From NCBI GenBank assembly GCA_947302975.1, contig CAMYXA010000008.1, forward strand, positions 1-35,319: a stretch of DNA of 35,319 bases, given 5' to 3'. Within the stretch, counting starts at the first letter, position 1. The number at the start of each line of letters is the position of its first letter. The translations under genes and the position numbers were made by a program. Shown piece by piece: positions 25,757 to 34,468 of this stretch. The DNA is from an uncultured Candidatus Saccharibacteria bacterium (GTDB taxonomy: Bacteria > Patescibacteriota > Saccharimonadia > Saccharimonadales > Saccharimonadaceae). The notes under the pieces are model-generated. The model was not told the DNA's origin, ran no database searches, and saw only the letters and a program-made list of their open reading frames with translations.

Positions 25757-26347
25757 TTAGAAGAGATCGGAGGGCTTTTCACCCCATAAAATACAGATAA
25801 GAGGGAGACACAGTAATGCGAGGACAAGCCCAGGAGCTTTCTTTGCGACCCCCATGAATCTCACAGGATTCTTGATTCTCCTTCTGAAGTTCGGCGGCCC
25901 CACTACTTTGACGTGAGGTAATCTGTCCCATAGCATCCACCAATCTGACTTATGGAATGGCAGCCGCATACATCTTGAGGCTACGCCAAGGGCAACAAGA
26001 TGATCGAAGGTTATGAGAATTCGATGGTCGCTGGGATTTTTTAAATCAAATCCAAACGGCATCATCCAATCGGGGATAGCATAGCGATATGGAGCGCCGA
26101 AGTGATTATGCCTAAATTGGCTCGGCATACAATCCACTATCTCCCAGATCCGGTTGCTCATTTCCATGACTTTTCCCTTGTCGAAGACATGTGGCTCTGG
26201 TTCTATTGTTTTTACATAGATTACGTTGCCAATCTCAAGGCTACCAGTAACGAGCCTTTTGACCTTTTTGGGCACATCGCCTACATCAACTAAACACCTA
26301 CGATAGATCTGGTCAATGCTCGATGAAAAATCGACTAAGTCTGCCAA
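25757..26347 (-). CDS. Hypothetical protein with C-terminal membrane helix, about 196 aa
   Basis: Not recognised. A TTG at 26347 is the likely start because a perfect AAGGAGGTG ribosome site lies about 8 nt upstream, inside a longer frame that could open at a GTG at 26377. The protein starts MADLVDFSSSIDQIYRRCLV (with TTG read as Met). The middle is rich in aromatic residues and histidine (MPSQFRHNHFGAPYRYAIPD, KSDWWMLWDRLP). A single hydrophobic helix near the end (APGLVLALLCLPLICILW) would leave a short tail, suggesting a tail-anchored protein. It lies 80 bp downstream of a second unknown gene in the same direction. Confidence 0.75.
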   Translation of the reverse strand: MADLVDFSSSIDQIYRRCLVDVGDVPKKVKRLVTGSLEIGNVIYVKTIEPEPHVFDKGKVMEMSNRIWEIVDCMPSQFRHNHFGAPYRYAIPDWMMPFGFDLKNPSDHRILITFDHLVALGVASRCMRLPFHKSDWWMLWDRLPHVKVVGPPNFRRRIKNPVRFMGVAKKAPGLVLALLCLPLICILWGEKPSDLF

Positions 26348-26374
26348 TAATACCACCTCCTTATTCGTGGTGTA

Positions 26375-26411
26375 CACTGCTTTGCGAGCCCGGGCCGAAG
26401 CCCGGGCAGTG
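26375..26411 (-). other. Very stable UUCG-capped hairpin between two orphan genes
   Basis: On the minus strand GCCCGGGC, TTCG, GCCCGGGC form an 8-bp all-GC stem (26388-26407) with a C(UUCG)G loop, one of the most stable RNA tetraloops. An outer CACTG/CAGTG pairing is an alternative extension. It has no T run, so it is not a standard terminator; it may protect the upstream message from exonucleases or tune expression of the 25757-26347 gene. Confidence 0.75.
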
Positions 26412-26428
26412 GATCACTGTGGAAAGAC

Positions 26429-26791
26429 TTATTCCTTAAAAGTAATGCGGCCTTTACGTTTTTTCGAATTATAATAAGCCTGGAATCTATAAGGCTTATA
26501 ATTTACATTACTTTCCTCGAGTGAATCCAGATCCGCGTTACAATTCCCCTCCAGATTAAAACTCTCTCCGGAGTTGTCCTCATATTCAATACTAGTAATA
26601 CTGATGTCGGAAATCGCCATCGGAATATAAGTATTATTACGATTGTCCGAGGGCAATGCGGAGGTTATTGCCACTTCAAAGAGGATAGGGATCCTTGCTG
26701 TATCGGTATGCGCGTACTTACATGCATCGAACAGTGCGTCCCTATTCGGTCCAGCCATGATTTCATAATACTCTGTCTTATTGGTATTCAT
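26429..26791 (-). CDS. Hypothetical protein, 120 aa
   Basis: Not recognised. An acidic, asparagine- and serine-rich soluble protein starting MNTNKTEYYEIMAGPNRDAL. The middle has beta-like segments (ARIPILFEVAITSALPSDNR, PMAISDISITSIEYED) and the end is basic (NSKKRKGRITFKE). One AGGAGG site lies 6-7 nt before the ATG at 26791, downstream of a consensus promoter and a leader of nearly 80 nt with a hairpin. Strong expression signals for an unknown protein; probably one operon with the 196-residue gene. Confidence 0.75.
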   Translation of the reverse strand: MNTNKTEYYEIMAGPNRDALFDACKYAHTDTARIPILFEVAITSALPSDNRNNTYIPMAISDISITSIEYEDNSGESFNLEGNCNADLDSLEESNVNYKPYRFQAYYNSKKRKGRITFKE

Positions 26792-26847
26792 ACGAATACC
26801 TCCTTTCTTAATGTGCTCCCAGGTGCATACGCAAGATGGGCTGTTTT

Positions 26848-26869
26848 ACTAACCCACTATTAGGTTAGT
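26848..26869 (-). other. Leader hairpin of the 120-residue gene
   Basis: ACTAACC and GGTTAGT form a 7-bp inverted repeat just downstream of the -10 box, within the first bases of the predicted transcript. It could be a repressor operator or a 5' stability hairpin. Confidence 0.6.
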
Positions 26870-26875
26870 GTTATT

Positions 26876-26904
26876 ATTATACAATACTTATCTATGTTTG
26901 TCAA
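26876..26904 (-). promoter_or_regulatory. Perfect consensus sigma70 promoter of the orphan pair
   Basis: Minus-strand TTGACA (26904-26899), 17-nt spacer, TATAAT (26881-26876). The only fully consensus promoter found in the window. Confidence 0.88.
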
Positions 26905-26939
26905 AGTGATATGATGCTGTGTCTAATGAGATTTGCCAT

Positions 26940-26961
26940 AAAAAAATCGGCAAATCGCCGA
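26940..26961 (-). terminator. Terminator of the CAU tRNA
   Basis: TCGGC/GCCGA stem with a 5-nt loop followed by a T7 run on the minus strand, 12 nt after the tRNA CCA end. Confidence 0.8.
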
Positions 26962-26972
26962 GCTTTTGTCTA

Positions 26973-27049
26973 TGGTGGTACCGGGTGGTCTTGAACCACC
27001 GACCTTGGGCTTATGAGTCCCACGCTCTAACCAGCTGAGCTACGGTACC
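26973..27049 (-). tRNA. tRNA with CAU anticodon (elongator Met or Ile2)
   Basis: Acceptor GGTACCG/CGGTACC, D-loop AGCTGGTTA, anticodon loop CTCATAA (CAU), T-loop TTCAAGA, encoded CCA. The perfectly paired position 1-72 and lack of three consecutive G-C pairs next to the anticodon loop argue against the initiator. Position 31-39 is an A-G mismatch. Distinguishing Met from lysidine-modified Ile2 needs comparison with the genome's other CAU tRNAs. Confidence 0.9.
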
Positions 27050-27083
27050 ATAAAGACGATATAATTATTGTATCATATTTTGG

Positions 27084-27092
27084 TGTTATAAT
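27084..27092 (+). promoter_or_regulatory. Leaderless extended -10 promoter of the pilin-like gene
   Basis: TGTTATAAT followed by 6 nt and the ATG at 27099; no Shine-Dalgarno. Same geometry as pilB, ruvB and the 34-residue gene. Confidence 0.75.
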
Positions 27093-27098
27093 AAAGAT

Positions 27099-27488
27099 AT
27101 GAAAAGAAAATCCGGTTTTACTATATTAGAAATCTCAATTGTTGCCTTTTTTGCAACCCTTCTTGTCATTCTATTCTTCGTCCAAAAGGCCAACATCGAC
27201 GCAATGGAACGCGACGAGGATCGTAAAACCGCGATCAACGCTATGTATTATGCGCTCGAGGAAGGATATTATCCAACCCATGGTTATTATCCGGAATCAA
27301 TCTCTGAAGATAATCTAAAAATGATCGATCCAGCACTCTGGACCGACCCACTTGGCTACAATCTCGGAGCCGAGCTTAGTTCATACTTCTACGAACCGGC
27401 AGACTGCGTTGAGGGTAAATGTAAAGAATATACCCTAAAAGCAGTCCTCGAAAAAGAAGATATCTATATTAAAAGAAATCGAAATTAA
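27099..27488 (+). CDS. Type IV pilin-like protein
   Basis: A 129-residue protein with a class III signal: basic MKRKSG, cleavage after Gly6, then FTILEISIV with the conserved Glu at mature position 5, and a hydrophobic helix up to about residue 29. The globular part has a helical stretch (ERDEDRKTAINAMYYALEEG) and a C-terminal pair of cysteines (CVEGKC) that could form a D-region disulfide. The length and form fit a minor pilin or pseudopilin. It converges with the PH-domain gene; their stop codons overlap. Likely a component of the pilus powered by the PilB at 11774-13396. Confidence 0.9.
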   Translation: MKRKSGFTILEISIVAFFATLLVILFFVQKANIDAMERDEDRKTAINAMYYALEEGYYPTHGYYPESISEDNLKMIDPALWTDPLGYNLGAELSSYFYEPADCVEGKCKEYTLKAVLEKEDIYIKRNRN

Positions 27489-28075
27489 TTTTCTTCTTCA
27501 GCTTTGTTGTTTAGGCGGTTTCTGGCAGTGCGGATTAATTTTGTGATGCCGTTTAGTTCGTCACCACCGATACTATCGGTATATTGAAGAGTGTAGGTTG
27601 TTTCATCACCGACGGTTGAAAGGCGAAGAGTGCCGATATTGATGAGCTTGTGGAAGATACTGTTTTGACGGAAGCTTGCGTCTTCGATCGAAGAGAGATC
27701 AATCACGTTTTTTGAGGTTGCAACAGGAGAAAGCATGATGTATTGAATCACGCGGCGGTTTGTGATGTAAAGCTTGTTACAGCTGAAGACCTTGGTGGAG
27801 ATAAGACCACCAACAACTGCTGCAACGGCCAAAGTTCCGATAATCAACAAGAGGAAGTTTGTCCCCATGTTATCAAAACTGCTCATACTGGATTTAGCGA
27901 CAAAAAAGACGAAAATTAGAGAAAGAATAATAAATGCAACGCTACCCCAGATTAGAAAATAACACTTGTTTGAACGAGAAAAAGCATATTCAACATATTC
28001 GCCATCTTCCAGCTTGAGGGCTGGGAAGTCTTTTTTGCTGCGCTCGTGGCGGATATTGGCTAGAGTATCATCCAT
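27485..28075 (-). CDS. Membrane protein with bacterial PH domain
   Basis: A 196-residue protein with a charged N-terminus, two membrane helices (about 40-62 and 75-97) and a bacterial PH-like domain (bPH2/DUF304 style) in the second half: KLYITNRRVIQYIMLSPVAT, DLSSIEDASFRQNSIFHKLI and IGTLRLSTVGDETTYTLQY. Role unknown; such proteins are common membrane components. The ATG at 28075 follows the ruvB TAG by one base and has AAGGAG inside the ruvB end, so it is the second gene of the ruvB unit. Confidence 0.85.
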   Translation of the reverse strand: MDDTLANIRHERSKKDFPALKLEDGEYVEYAFSRSNKCYFLIWGSVAFIILSLIFVFFVAKSSMSSFDNMGTNFLLLIIGTLAVAAVVGGLISTKVFSCNKLYITNRRVIQYIMLSPVATSKNVIDLSSIEDASFRQNSIFHKLINIGTLRLSTVGDETTYTLQYTDSIGGDELNGITKLIRTARNRLNNKAEEEN

Positions 28076-28076
28076 A

Positions 28077-29138
28077 CTAGTGACTCCTTTTCTTAATTAT
28101 ATCATTTTTGGACACTTTTGACAAGTGATTCTTCCCTTTTTCGGTCACGACTCGGCCGCGCGGAGTACGGGCAAGAAGGCCCAGCTGCAAGAGGTATGGT
28201 TCATAATAATCTTCAATAGTGGAGGCTTCGTCGCCAGTCAAGGCGGCAATAGTCGTGAGGCCGACTGGGCGGTCGCCATAATTTTCGATCATGAGCTCCA
28301 TCATGTTGCGGTCGGCTGGGTCGAGACCGAGGTCGTCGATTTCCATAAGTTCGAGAGACTTTTCGGCAATAACCTTATCAATGAAGCCGTCGCCGTTCAC
28401 GTCGGCATAGTCGCGGACACGTTTGAAGATGCGGTTTGCGATACGCGGAGTGAGGCGGGAGCGGGTCGAGAGGAGCTCGGTCGCAGCATCATCGATGCGG
28501 GTATTCAAAATTCCAGCAGTGCGGTTGATGATTTCTTTGATTTCTGGTTGCTTATAATATTCAAGGCGATGAATGATACCGAAGCGATCACGGAGCGGAC
28601 CGGCGAGAGAGCCAGTACGAGTGGTTGCTCCAATGACGGTGAATTTCGGGAGATCAAGACGGACGCTGCGCGCGGCTGGACCTTTGCCGATGACGATGTC
28701 TAGCTTATAGTCTTCCATGGCGGAATAGAGAACTTCTTCGACGGCGCGGCGGAGACGATGAATCTCATCAATAAAGAGGACGTCGCCATCTTTGAGATTC
28801 GTCAGAATACTAGCGAGGTCCCCAGCACGTTCGATGGCTGGGCCAGAAGTAACACGGAGCGAGGCACCAAGTTCGTGGGCAATAACGCCAGCCATGGTGG
28901 TTTTACCGAGACCTGGAGGACCATATAATAATATATGGTCTAGAGTGGTGCCATCGTTTCGTTTTTTGACGGCGTCGATCGCGAGCTTCAAATTGCTCTT
29001 TAGGCGTTCTTGTCCAATATACTCTGAAAAAGTGGTTGGGCGGAGGCTAATTTCGATTTTTTCCTCATCGGAATCAGAACCAGCGATGGTCGGTTCGACC
29101 AGGCGGTCTCTTTTAAAATCATTCTGCCTCTCTATCAT
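28077..29138 (-). CDS. ruvB: RuvB, Holliday junction branch migration ATPase
   Basis: Hexameric AAA+ motor that moves Holliday junctions together with RuvA. The length of 353 is usual. Walker A is [13 protein letters not shown] near 77, Walker B is [10 protein letters not shown], sensor 1 is [11 protein letters not shown], and the arginine finger region is GPLRDRFGI. The C-terminal winged-helix DNA-binding domain has [18 protein letters not shown] and [11 protein letters not shown]. ruvA and ruvC are not in the window. The start at 29138 is supported by a TGATATAAT box 6 nt upstream, predicting a leaderless mRNA. Confidence 0.97.
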   Translation of the reverse strand: MIERQNDFKRDRLVEPTIAGSDSDEEKIEISLRPTTFSEYIGQERLKSNLKLAIDAVKKRNDGTTLDHILLYGPPGLGKTTMAGVIAHELGASLRVTSGPAIERAGDLASILTNLKDGDVLFIDEIHRLRRAVEEVLYSAMEDYKLDIVIGKGPAARSVRLDLPKFTVIGATTRTGSLAGPLRDRFGIIHRLEYYKQPEIKEIINRTAGILNTRIDDAATELLSTRSRLTPRIANRIFKRVRDYADVNGDGFIDKVIAEKSLELMEIDDLGLDPADRNMMELMIENYGDRPVGLTTIAALTGDEASTIEDYYEPYLLQLGLLARTPRGRVVTEKGKNHLSKVSKNDIIKKRSH

Positions 29139-29144
29139 ATCTCT

Positions 29145-29153
29145 ATTATATCA
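29145..29153 (-). promoter_or_regulatory. Leaderless extended -10 promoter of ruvB
   Basis: Minus-strand TGATATAAT, then AGAGAT (6 nt) and the ATG. No Shine-Dalgarno is present between. Confidence 0.75.
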
Positions 29154-29181
29154 CGGAATCCTTTACTTTAATTTTTACGTT

Positions 29182-29208
29182 TTGGCGCTCTTGACAAATG
29201 AGTGCTAG
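29182..29208 (+). promoter_or_regulatory. CIRCE operator 1 (HrcA site) over the dnaK -35
   Basis: TTGGCGCTC, 9 nt, GAGTGCTAG: three mismatches to the CIRCE consensus TTAGCACTC-N9-GAGTGCTAA. The 9-nt spacer contains the TTGACA -35 box, so HrcA bound here would block RNA polymerase directly. The hrcA gene itself is not in the window. Confidence 0.8.
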
Positions 29209-29219
29209 TTTACTACAAT
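29191..29219 (+). promoter_or_regulatory. dnaK promoter
   Basis: TTGACA (29191-29196), 17-nt spacer, TACAAT (29214-29219). Lies between and overlapping two CIRCE-type operators. Confidence 0.88.
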
Positions 29220-29228
29220 AGAGGCATA

Positions 29229-29255
29229 TTAGCAGTCTCATGCGTAGAGTGCTAA
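29229..29255 (+). promoter_or_regulatory. CIRCE operator 2 at the dnaK transcript start
   Basis: TTAGCAGTC, 9 nt, GAGTGCTAA: one mismatch to the CIRCE consensus. It starts about 10 nt after the -10 box, so it lies at the transcript start and in the leader, where CIRCE normally sits. Confidence 0.92.
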
Positions 29256-29273
29256 AAGAAAAGGAGAAAAAAT

Positions 29274-31163
<1,890 letters not shown>

Positions 31164-31174
31164 TCTACAAATAG

Positions 31175-31204
31175 AAATAACCCCCGCGAGGGGGTTATTT
31201 TTTT
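31175..31204. terminator. Bidirectional terminator of dnaK and surface protein copy C
   Basis: An 11-bp perfect stem, AAATAACCCCC (31175-31185) with GGGGGTTATTT (31190-31200), a GCGA (GNRA) tetraloop and a T run on the plus strand; weaker T-rich sequence on the minus side. Copy C ends at 31209 on the minus strand. Confidence 0.92.
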
Positions 31205-31208
31205 GGTG

Positions 31209-34200
31209 TTAATTGCCGAGATAGGTGAGTTTTGCGTAGCCACTACCGGAGTTACCAGTCATGGTCCCTGCTCCGTCGTGGGTTGGCATAGATTCATTTC
31301 CGGATTTTGAAGACGTAGACGTAATTGATTCACTAAAGTAGCTCGTACCACCAGTACTGCCGGAGCCACCAACATATCCGCCGCCTCCGCCAGAGTAGCC
31401 AGCTTCACCACCGATGTGGAATGAGGAGCCGCTTGCTGAAATGTTGGTTCCGACTGGAGATACGGTAACGCCACCAGCACCACCAACTACACTATTTTCA
31501 ATATATTCACCATCATTATCGTAGTTGGTTCTTCCATATCCGCCAGAACCGCCACCAGCTACGATCATTACATTCGATGCACTAAGAGTTGGTAAAGTAC
31601 CATCTGCTGTTGCTATGTGTGTTGCACCACCACCAGCACCACCACCTCGACATAGGCCGAGTGGGGTTTCGACGTGGCCACTTGTGCCACCGTTAAATCC
31701 GCCCACAGCATCCCTATACGTGGTCGATGTGCCTGCACCAGCACCACCTACGCCAACATAGAGGTAACTACCAGCTGTTAGATATACATTTCCCGTGACA
31801 TAGCCACCGCGCCCACCAGCAATAGTGTGACCGATTGGGTTTGCGGTGCCACCGGATGCGCCCCACAATTCAACTTTATATGTACCACTTGTAGGGACCC
31901 TTACACCCTCAACATAACCCTGATAATCAAAGCCTTTATTCTGAGCGCCCCATCTTGCGTATAGGCGCATGTTCTCTTTTATGACTGAAGTAGTGGTTAC
32001 TAGCGTTTTATATGTAGTATCAGTATACCAGCCCCAGAAGAATTCACCGTCTTTAGTAGGCACTGGCATATCGCCCATTATATTATTGTTTAGATCGAGT
32101 GTCTTACTTGCGATATCGACGTTTCCGCCGTTAGCGTCGAATACGACTTGATAAGCTTCACCAATGAACGTGATTTTGGCGTAACCGCTACCACTATTTC
32201 CAGTCATAGTTCCCGTTCCGTCGTGAGTCGGCATAGCAGAGTTCCCGCCAGCAAACGATGTTTCTCTCACGCTTGAGGCAAAGTAGCTTGTTCCACCAGC
32301 ACTTCCTGAACCGCCTACATATCCGCCCCCTCCACCGGCGTAGCCCGATCCGCTAGTACGATATGTTGATCCGTTTGGCGACATAGTAGTTCCGACTGGT
32401 GACACGGTAGTTCCACCAGGTTTACCAGTTGCGGAGCTATCAATACCTTCGCCGTCATCACTATAGGCAGTTTTTACATATGCAGCAGTTCCGCCGCCAG
32501 CTACTATTAATACATCTGATGCGCTAAGAGTAGGCAAAGCGCCGTCTGCTACTGCCACGTGCGTCGCACCACCGCCACCACCGCCGCCATGACACAAGCC
32601 AGTTGGAGTCTCGGTGTGGCCACCAGCACCACCGTTCCATCCGCCAGCAGCATTCCTATTCGTGGTTGATCCACCTGCACCGGCACCACCAACACCAATA
32701 TAAAGAGTATCGTCAGTGGTCAGAACTATATTTCCAACGGCATAGCCACCACGTCCGCCAGCAATCGAGTGACCAAGCGCGGATGCGCTACCGCCAGATG
32801 CACCCCATGCTTCAATCTTGTAGGCACCGACGCATGGAACGTCGAATGATTCTGGAGCTCCGGTATATCCAAATGTCCACGTATGGTCTGGATCGTAGTT
32901 GCACGTTCGTCCGCCATCCGCAAAGATAACCGCGTTTGATTTTGGCATAGTAAACGTTGTGCTTATAGCAGTCGGTTCAGCGAATGAGCTTGTTTCGCCG
33001 CTCATTTGTTCCCATCCCCTAAATGGCTTTTCGCCAGTTGAAACTGCTGAAACCGGAACTTCTTCTCCCCAGCGATAGGTTCCTGCACCGCTCACTGAAG
33101 TGATAAATTGGTTATAATGAATGGTTAGCTCGTAGGTATTTCTTGGGAGATCGAGAGATAAAGTAACATCTTCGTCTGGGGTGATAGTCGTGTTTTGACC
33201 TTGATAACCATCAACGCTCTTTGCGTATGAACAGGTCTCGCCATGTGCGATAGTTTCTGTTTCTTCAGTATCCTGAGTGTATTCGTCCGGATAAGTTCCG
33301 TCTGCATTTTGGAGACGATACTGTTTAGTACAGGTATGGTTCGATGCGGACACTTTAATGCCGCCTTCCGATTCGTAGCTTTTGCCAAGACGTGGGATAT
33401 TTAGCATTACGTCATGCCTAGAGTTTGATAAGCCTGCTGGTAAAGTACAAGTTACAGTAAGTGGGTCGTAATTAGCGATATCGAGATCTCCGCAGATGTT
33501 TCCGCCAACAGTTGCAGTTACGGTGCCAACTTCACGAGAAGTACTCAATGAGGTTGTAATAGTGATCGTTATTGGTTCGTAGTTTTCTGTAAAGTCGTTT
33601 GGAGAAACTGTGAGCTCGCCATTTGTGATGGATGAAATGTCTGTCATAGAAGTGTAGACAACGTTGGCAATATAGTGTCCTGCAGCAATATTGGAATCCA
33701 CTTTTGCTCCGTAATAGACACTGGTGGTGTCATCCGTAGCAATGCCTTCGTGTTCGTGGATCAGTTGCTCTTCGCCAATGACCGGAAGTGCTGCAAACTT
33801 AGCGGAAGAAGATGGTGAAGTTGCATCATATGCAGTGTCGAAGTTGCTGAGACCTGGAACCGCATAGCCCCAGGAAGACGTGGAGTCATCCATAAGAGAG
33901 GATGGTGAATCGAAAGTGCCAGAAGTTGCAGCAATCTTTTTGTCGGCTACGTCATTGCGGGAATCGCCATTAAGATAAATATCATTGTGATCTCCGTCCA
34001 CTGAAACGTAGAGTTTATAGCCGGATGGAGAGTTTGTGGAGCTCGTGATGACATCCTCAACCATTGCAACGGTGCCAGCAGCGGATGGATTTACTTGGAG
34101 GCTAATGTCCGAAACTGCGTTTACGGAGATTGTGTATAGGTCTGGGTCTATGAGGGCTTCGGCCTGTTTCTCTGGGTTATACGGCGGAACAAAAGTGAGC

Positions 34201-34289
34201 AAACCAAAAAGGGCTAGCGAAACGCTAGAGCATGAAAACAAAATGTTTAGGATAAAATTATTCCTCAAACGAAATGTTTGTTTTGACAT
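31209..34289 (-). CDS. Secreted glycine-rich surface protein with two Gly-rich domains (copy C, 1026 aa)
   Basis: Paralogue of copy B, near-identical at the signal peptide and alike up to about residue 480, including the divergent InlB-like segment (NTYELTIHYNQFITS to FADGG). The first glycine-rich domain (about 493-705) opens with EAWGASGG and ends MTGNSGSGYAKITF. A classic Listeria-Bacteroides repeat follows (about 712-778: YQVVFDANGGNVDI, then FFWGWYTDTTY and LYARWG). A second glycine-rich domain (about 805-1026) opens with ELWGASGG and again ends MTGNSGSGYAKLTY. So it is copy B plus one linker repeat and one additional Gly-rich cassette. No sortase signal or C-terminal anchor. Probably surface-exposed; a role in adhesion to a host cell is inferred. 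Confidence 0.87.
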   Translation of the reverse strand: MSKQTFRLRNNFILNILFSCSSVSLALFGLLTFVPPYNPEKQAEALIDPDLYTISVNAVSDISLQVNPSAAGTVAMVEDVITSSTNSPSGYKLYVSVDGDHNDIYLNGDSRNDVADKKIAATSGTFDSPSSLMDDSTSSWGYAVPGLSNFDTAYDATSPSSSAKFAALPVIGEEQLIHEHEGIATDDTTSVYYGAKVDSNIAAGHYIANVVYTSMTDISSITNGELTVSPNDFTENYEPITITITTSLSTSREVGTVTATVGGNICGDLDIANYDPLTVTCTLPAGLSNSRHDVMLNIPRLGKSYESEGGIKVSASNHTCTKQYRLQNADGTYPDEYTQDTEETETIAHGETCSYAKSVDGYQGQNTTITPDEDVTLSLDLPRNTYELTIHYNQFITSVSGAGTYRWGEEVPVSAVSTGEKPFRGWEQMSGETSSFAEPTAISTTFTMPKSNAVIFADGGRTCNYDPDHTWTFGYTGAPESFDVPCVGAYKIEAWGASGGSASALGHSIAGGRGGYAVGNIVLTTDDTLYIGVGGAGAGGSTTNRNAAGGWNGGAGGHTETPTGLCHGGGGGGGATHVAVADGALPTLSASDVLIVAGGGTAAYVKTAYSDDGEGIDSSATGKPGGTTVSPVGTTMSPNGSTYRTSGSGYAGGGGGYVGGSGSAGGTSYFASSVRETSFAGGNSAMPTHDGTGTMTGNSGSGYAKITFIGEAYQVVFDANGGNVDIASKTLDLNNNIMGDMPVPTKDGEFFWGWYTDTTYKTLVTTTSVIKENMRLYARWGAQNKGFDYQGYVEGVRVPTSGTYKVELWGASGGTANPIGHTIAGGRGGYVTGNVYLTAGSYLYVGVGGAGAGTSTTYRDAVGGFNGGTSGHVETPLGLCRGGGAGGGATHIATADGTLPTLSASNVMIVAGGGSGGYGRTNYDNDGEYIENSVVGGAGGVTVSPVGTNISASGSSFHIGGEAGYSGGGGGYVGGSGSTGGTSYFSESITSTSSKSGNESMPTHDGAGTMTGNSGSGYAKLTYLGN

Positions 34290-34292
34290 GTG
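34102..34292. repeat. 191-bp block identical to 2326-2516
   Basis: Right-hand partner of the perfect repeat described at 2326-2516; same orientation, 31,776 bp apart. As a long direct repeat it could mediate recombination across the housekeeping segment between. Confidence 0.85.
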
Positions 34293-34355
34293 TTTGTTCC
34301 CTTTTTGATTTTGCTCTGTTTGTTTTTAGGCCGTATAACCTTACACTCTACTCTT

Positions 34356-34384
34356 ATTAAAGCATAAGAATTTTTGTATGTCAA
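34356..34384 (-). promoter_or_regulatory. Promoter of surface protein copy C
   Basis: Minus-strand TTGACA (34384-34379), 17-nt spacer, TTTAAT (34361-34356), same as copy A. The leader is about 60 nt and closely matches that of copies A and B. Confidence 0.8.
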
Positions 34385-34423
34385 TATTATTCTTATAGGT
34401 GATAAGCCCCTTTTCATTTCATA

Positions 34424-34463
34424 AAAAACAGGACTGTAGTCGTCTTAGACAACAAGTCCTGTT
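34424..34463 (-). terminator. Terminator of surface protein copy D
   Basis: AACAGGACT (34427-34435) pairs with AGTCCTGTT (34455-34463), followed on the minus strand by a T run. Same hairpin as after copy B. Confidence 0.85.
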
Positions 34464-34468
34464 ATTTT

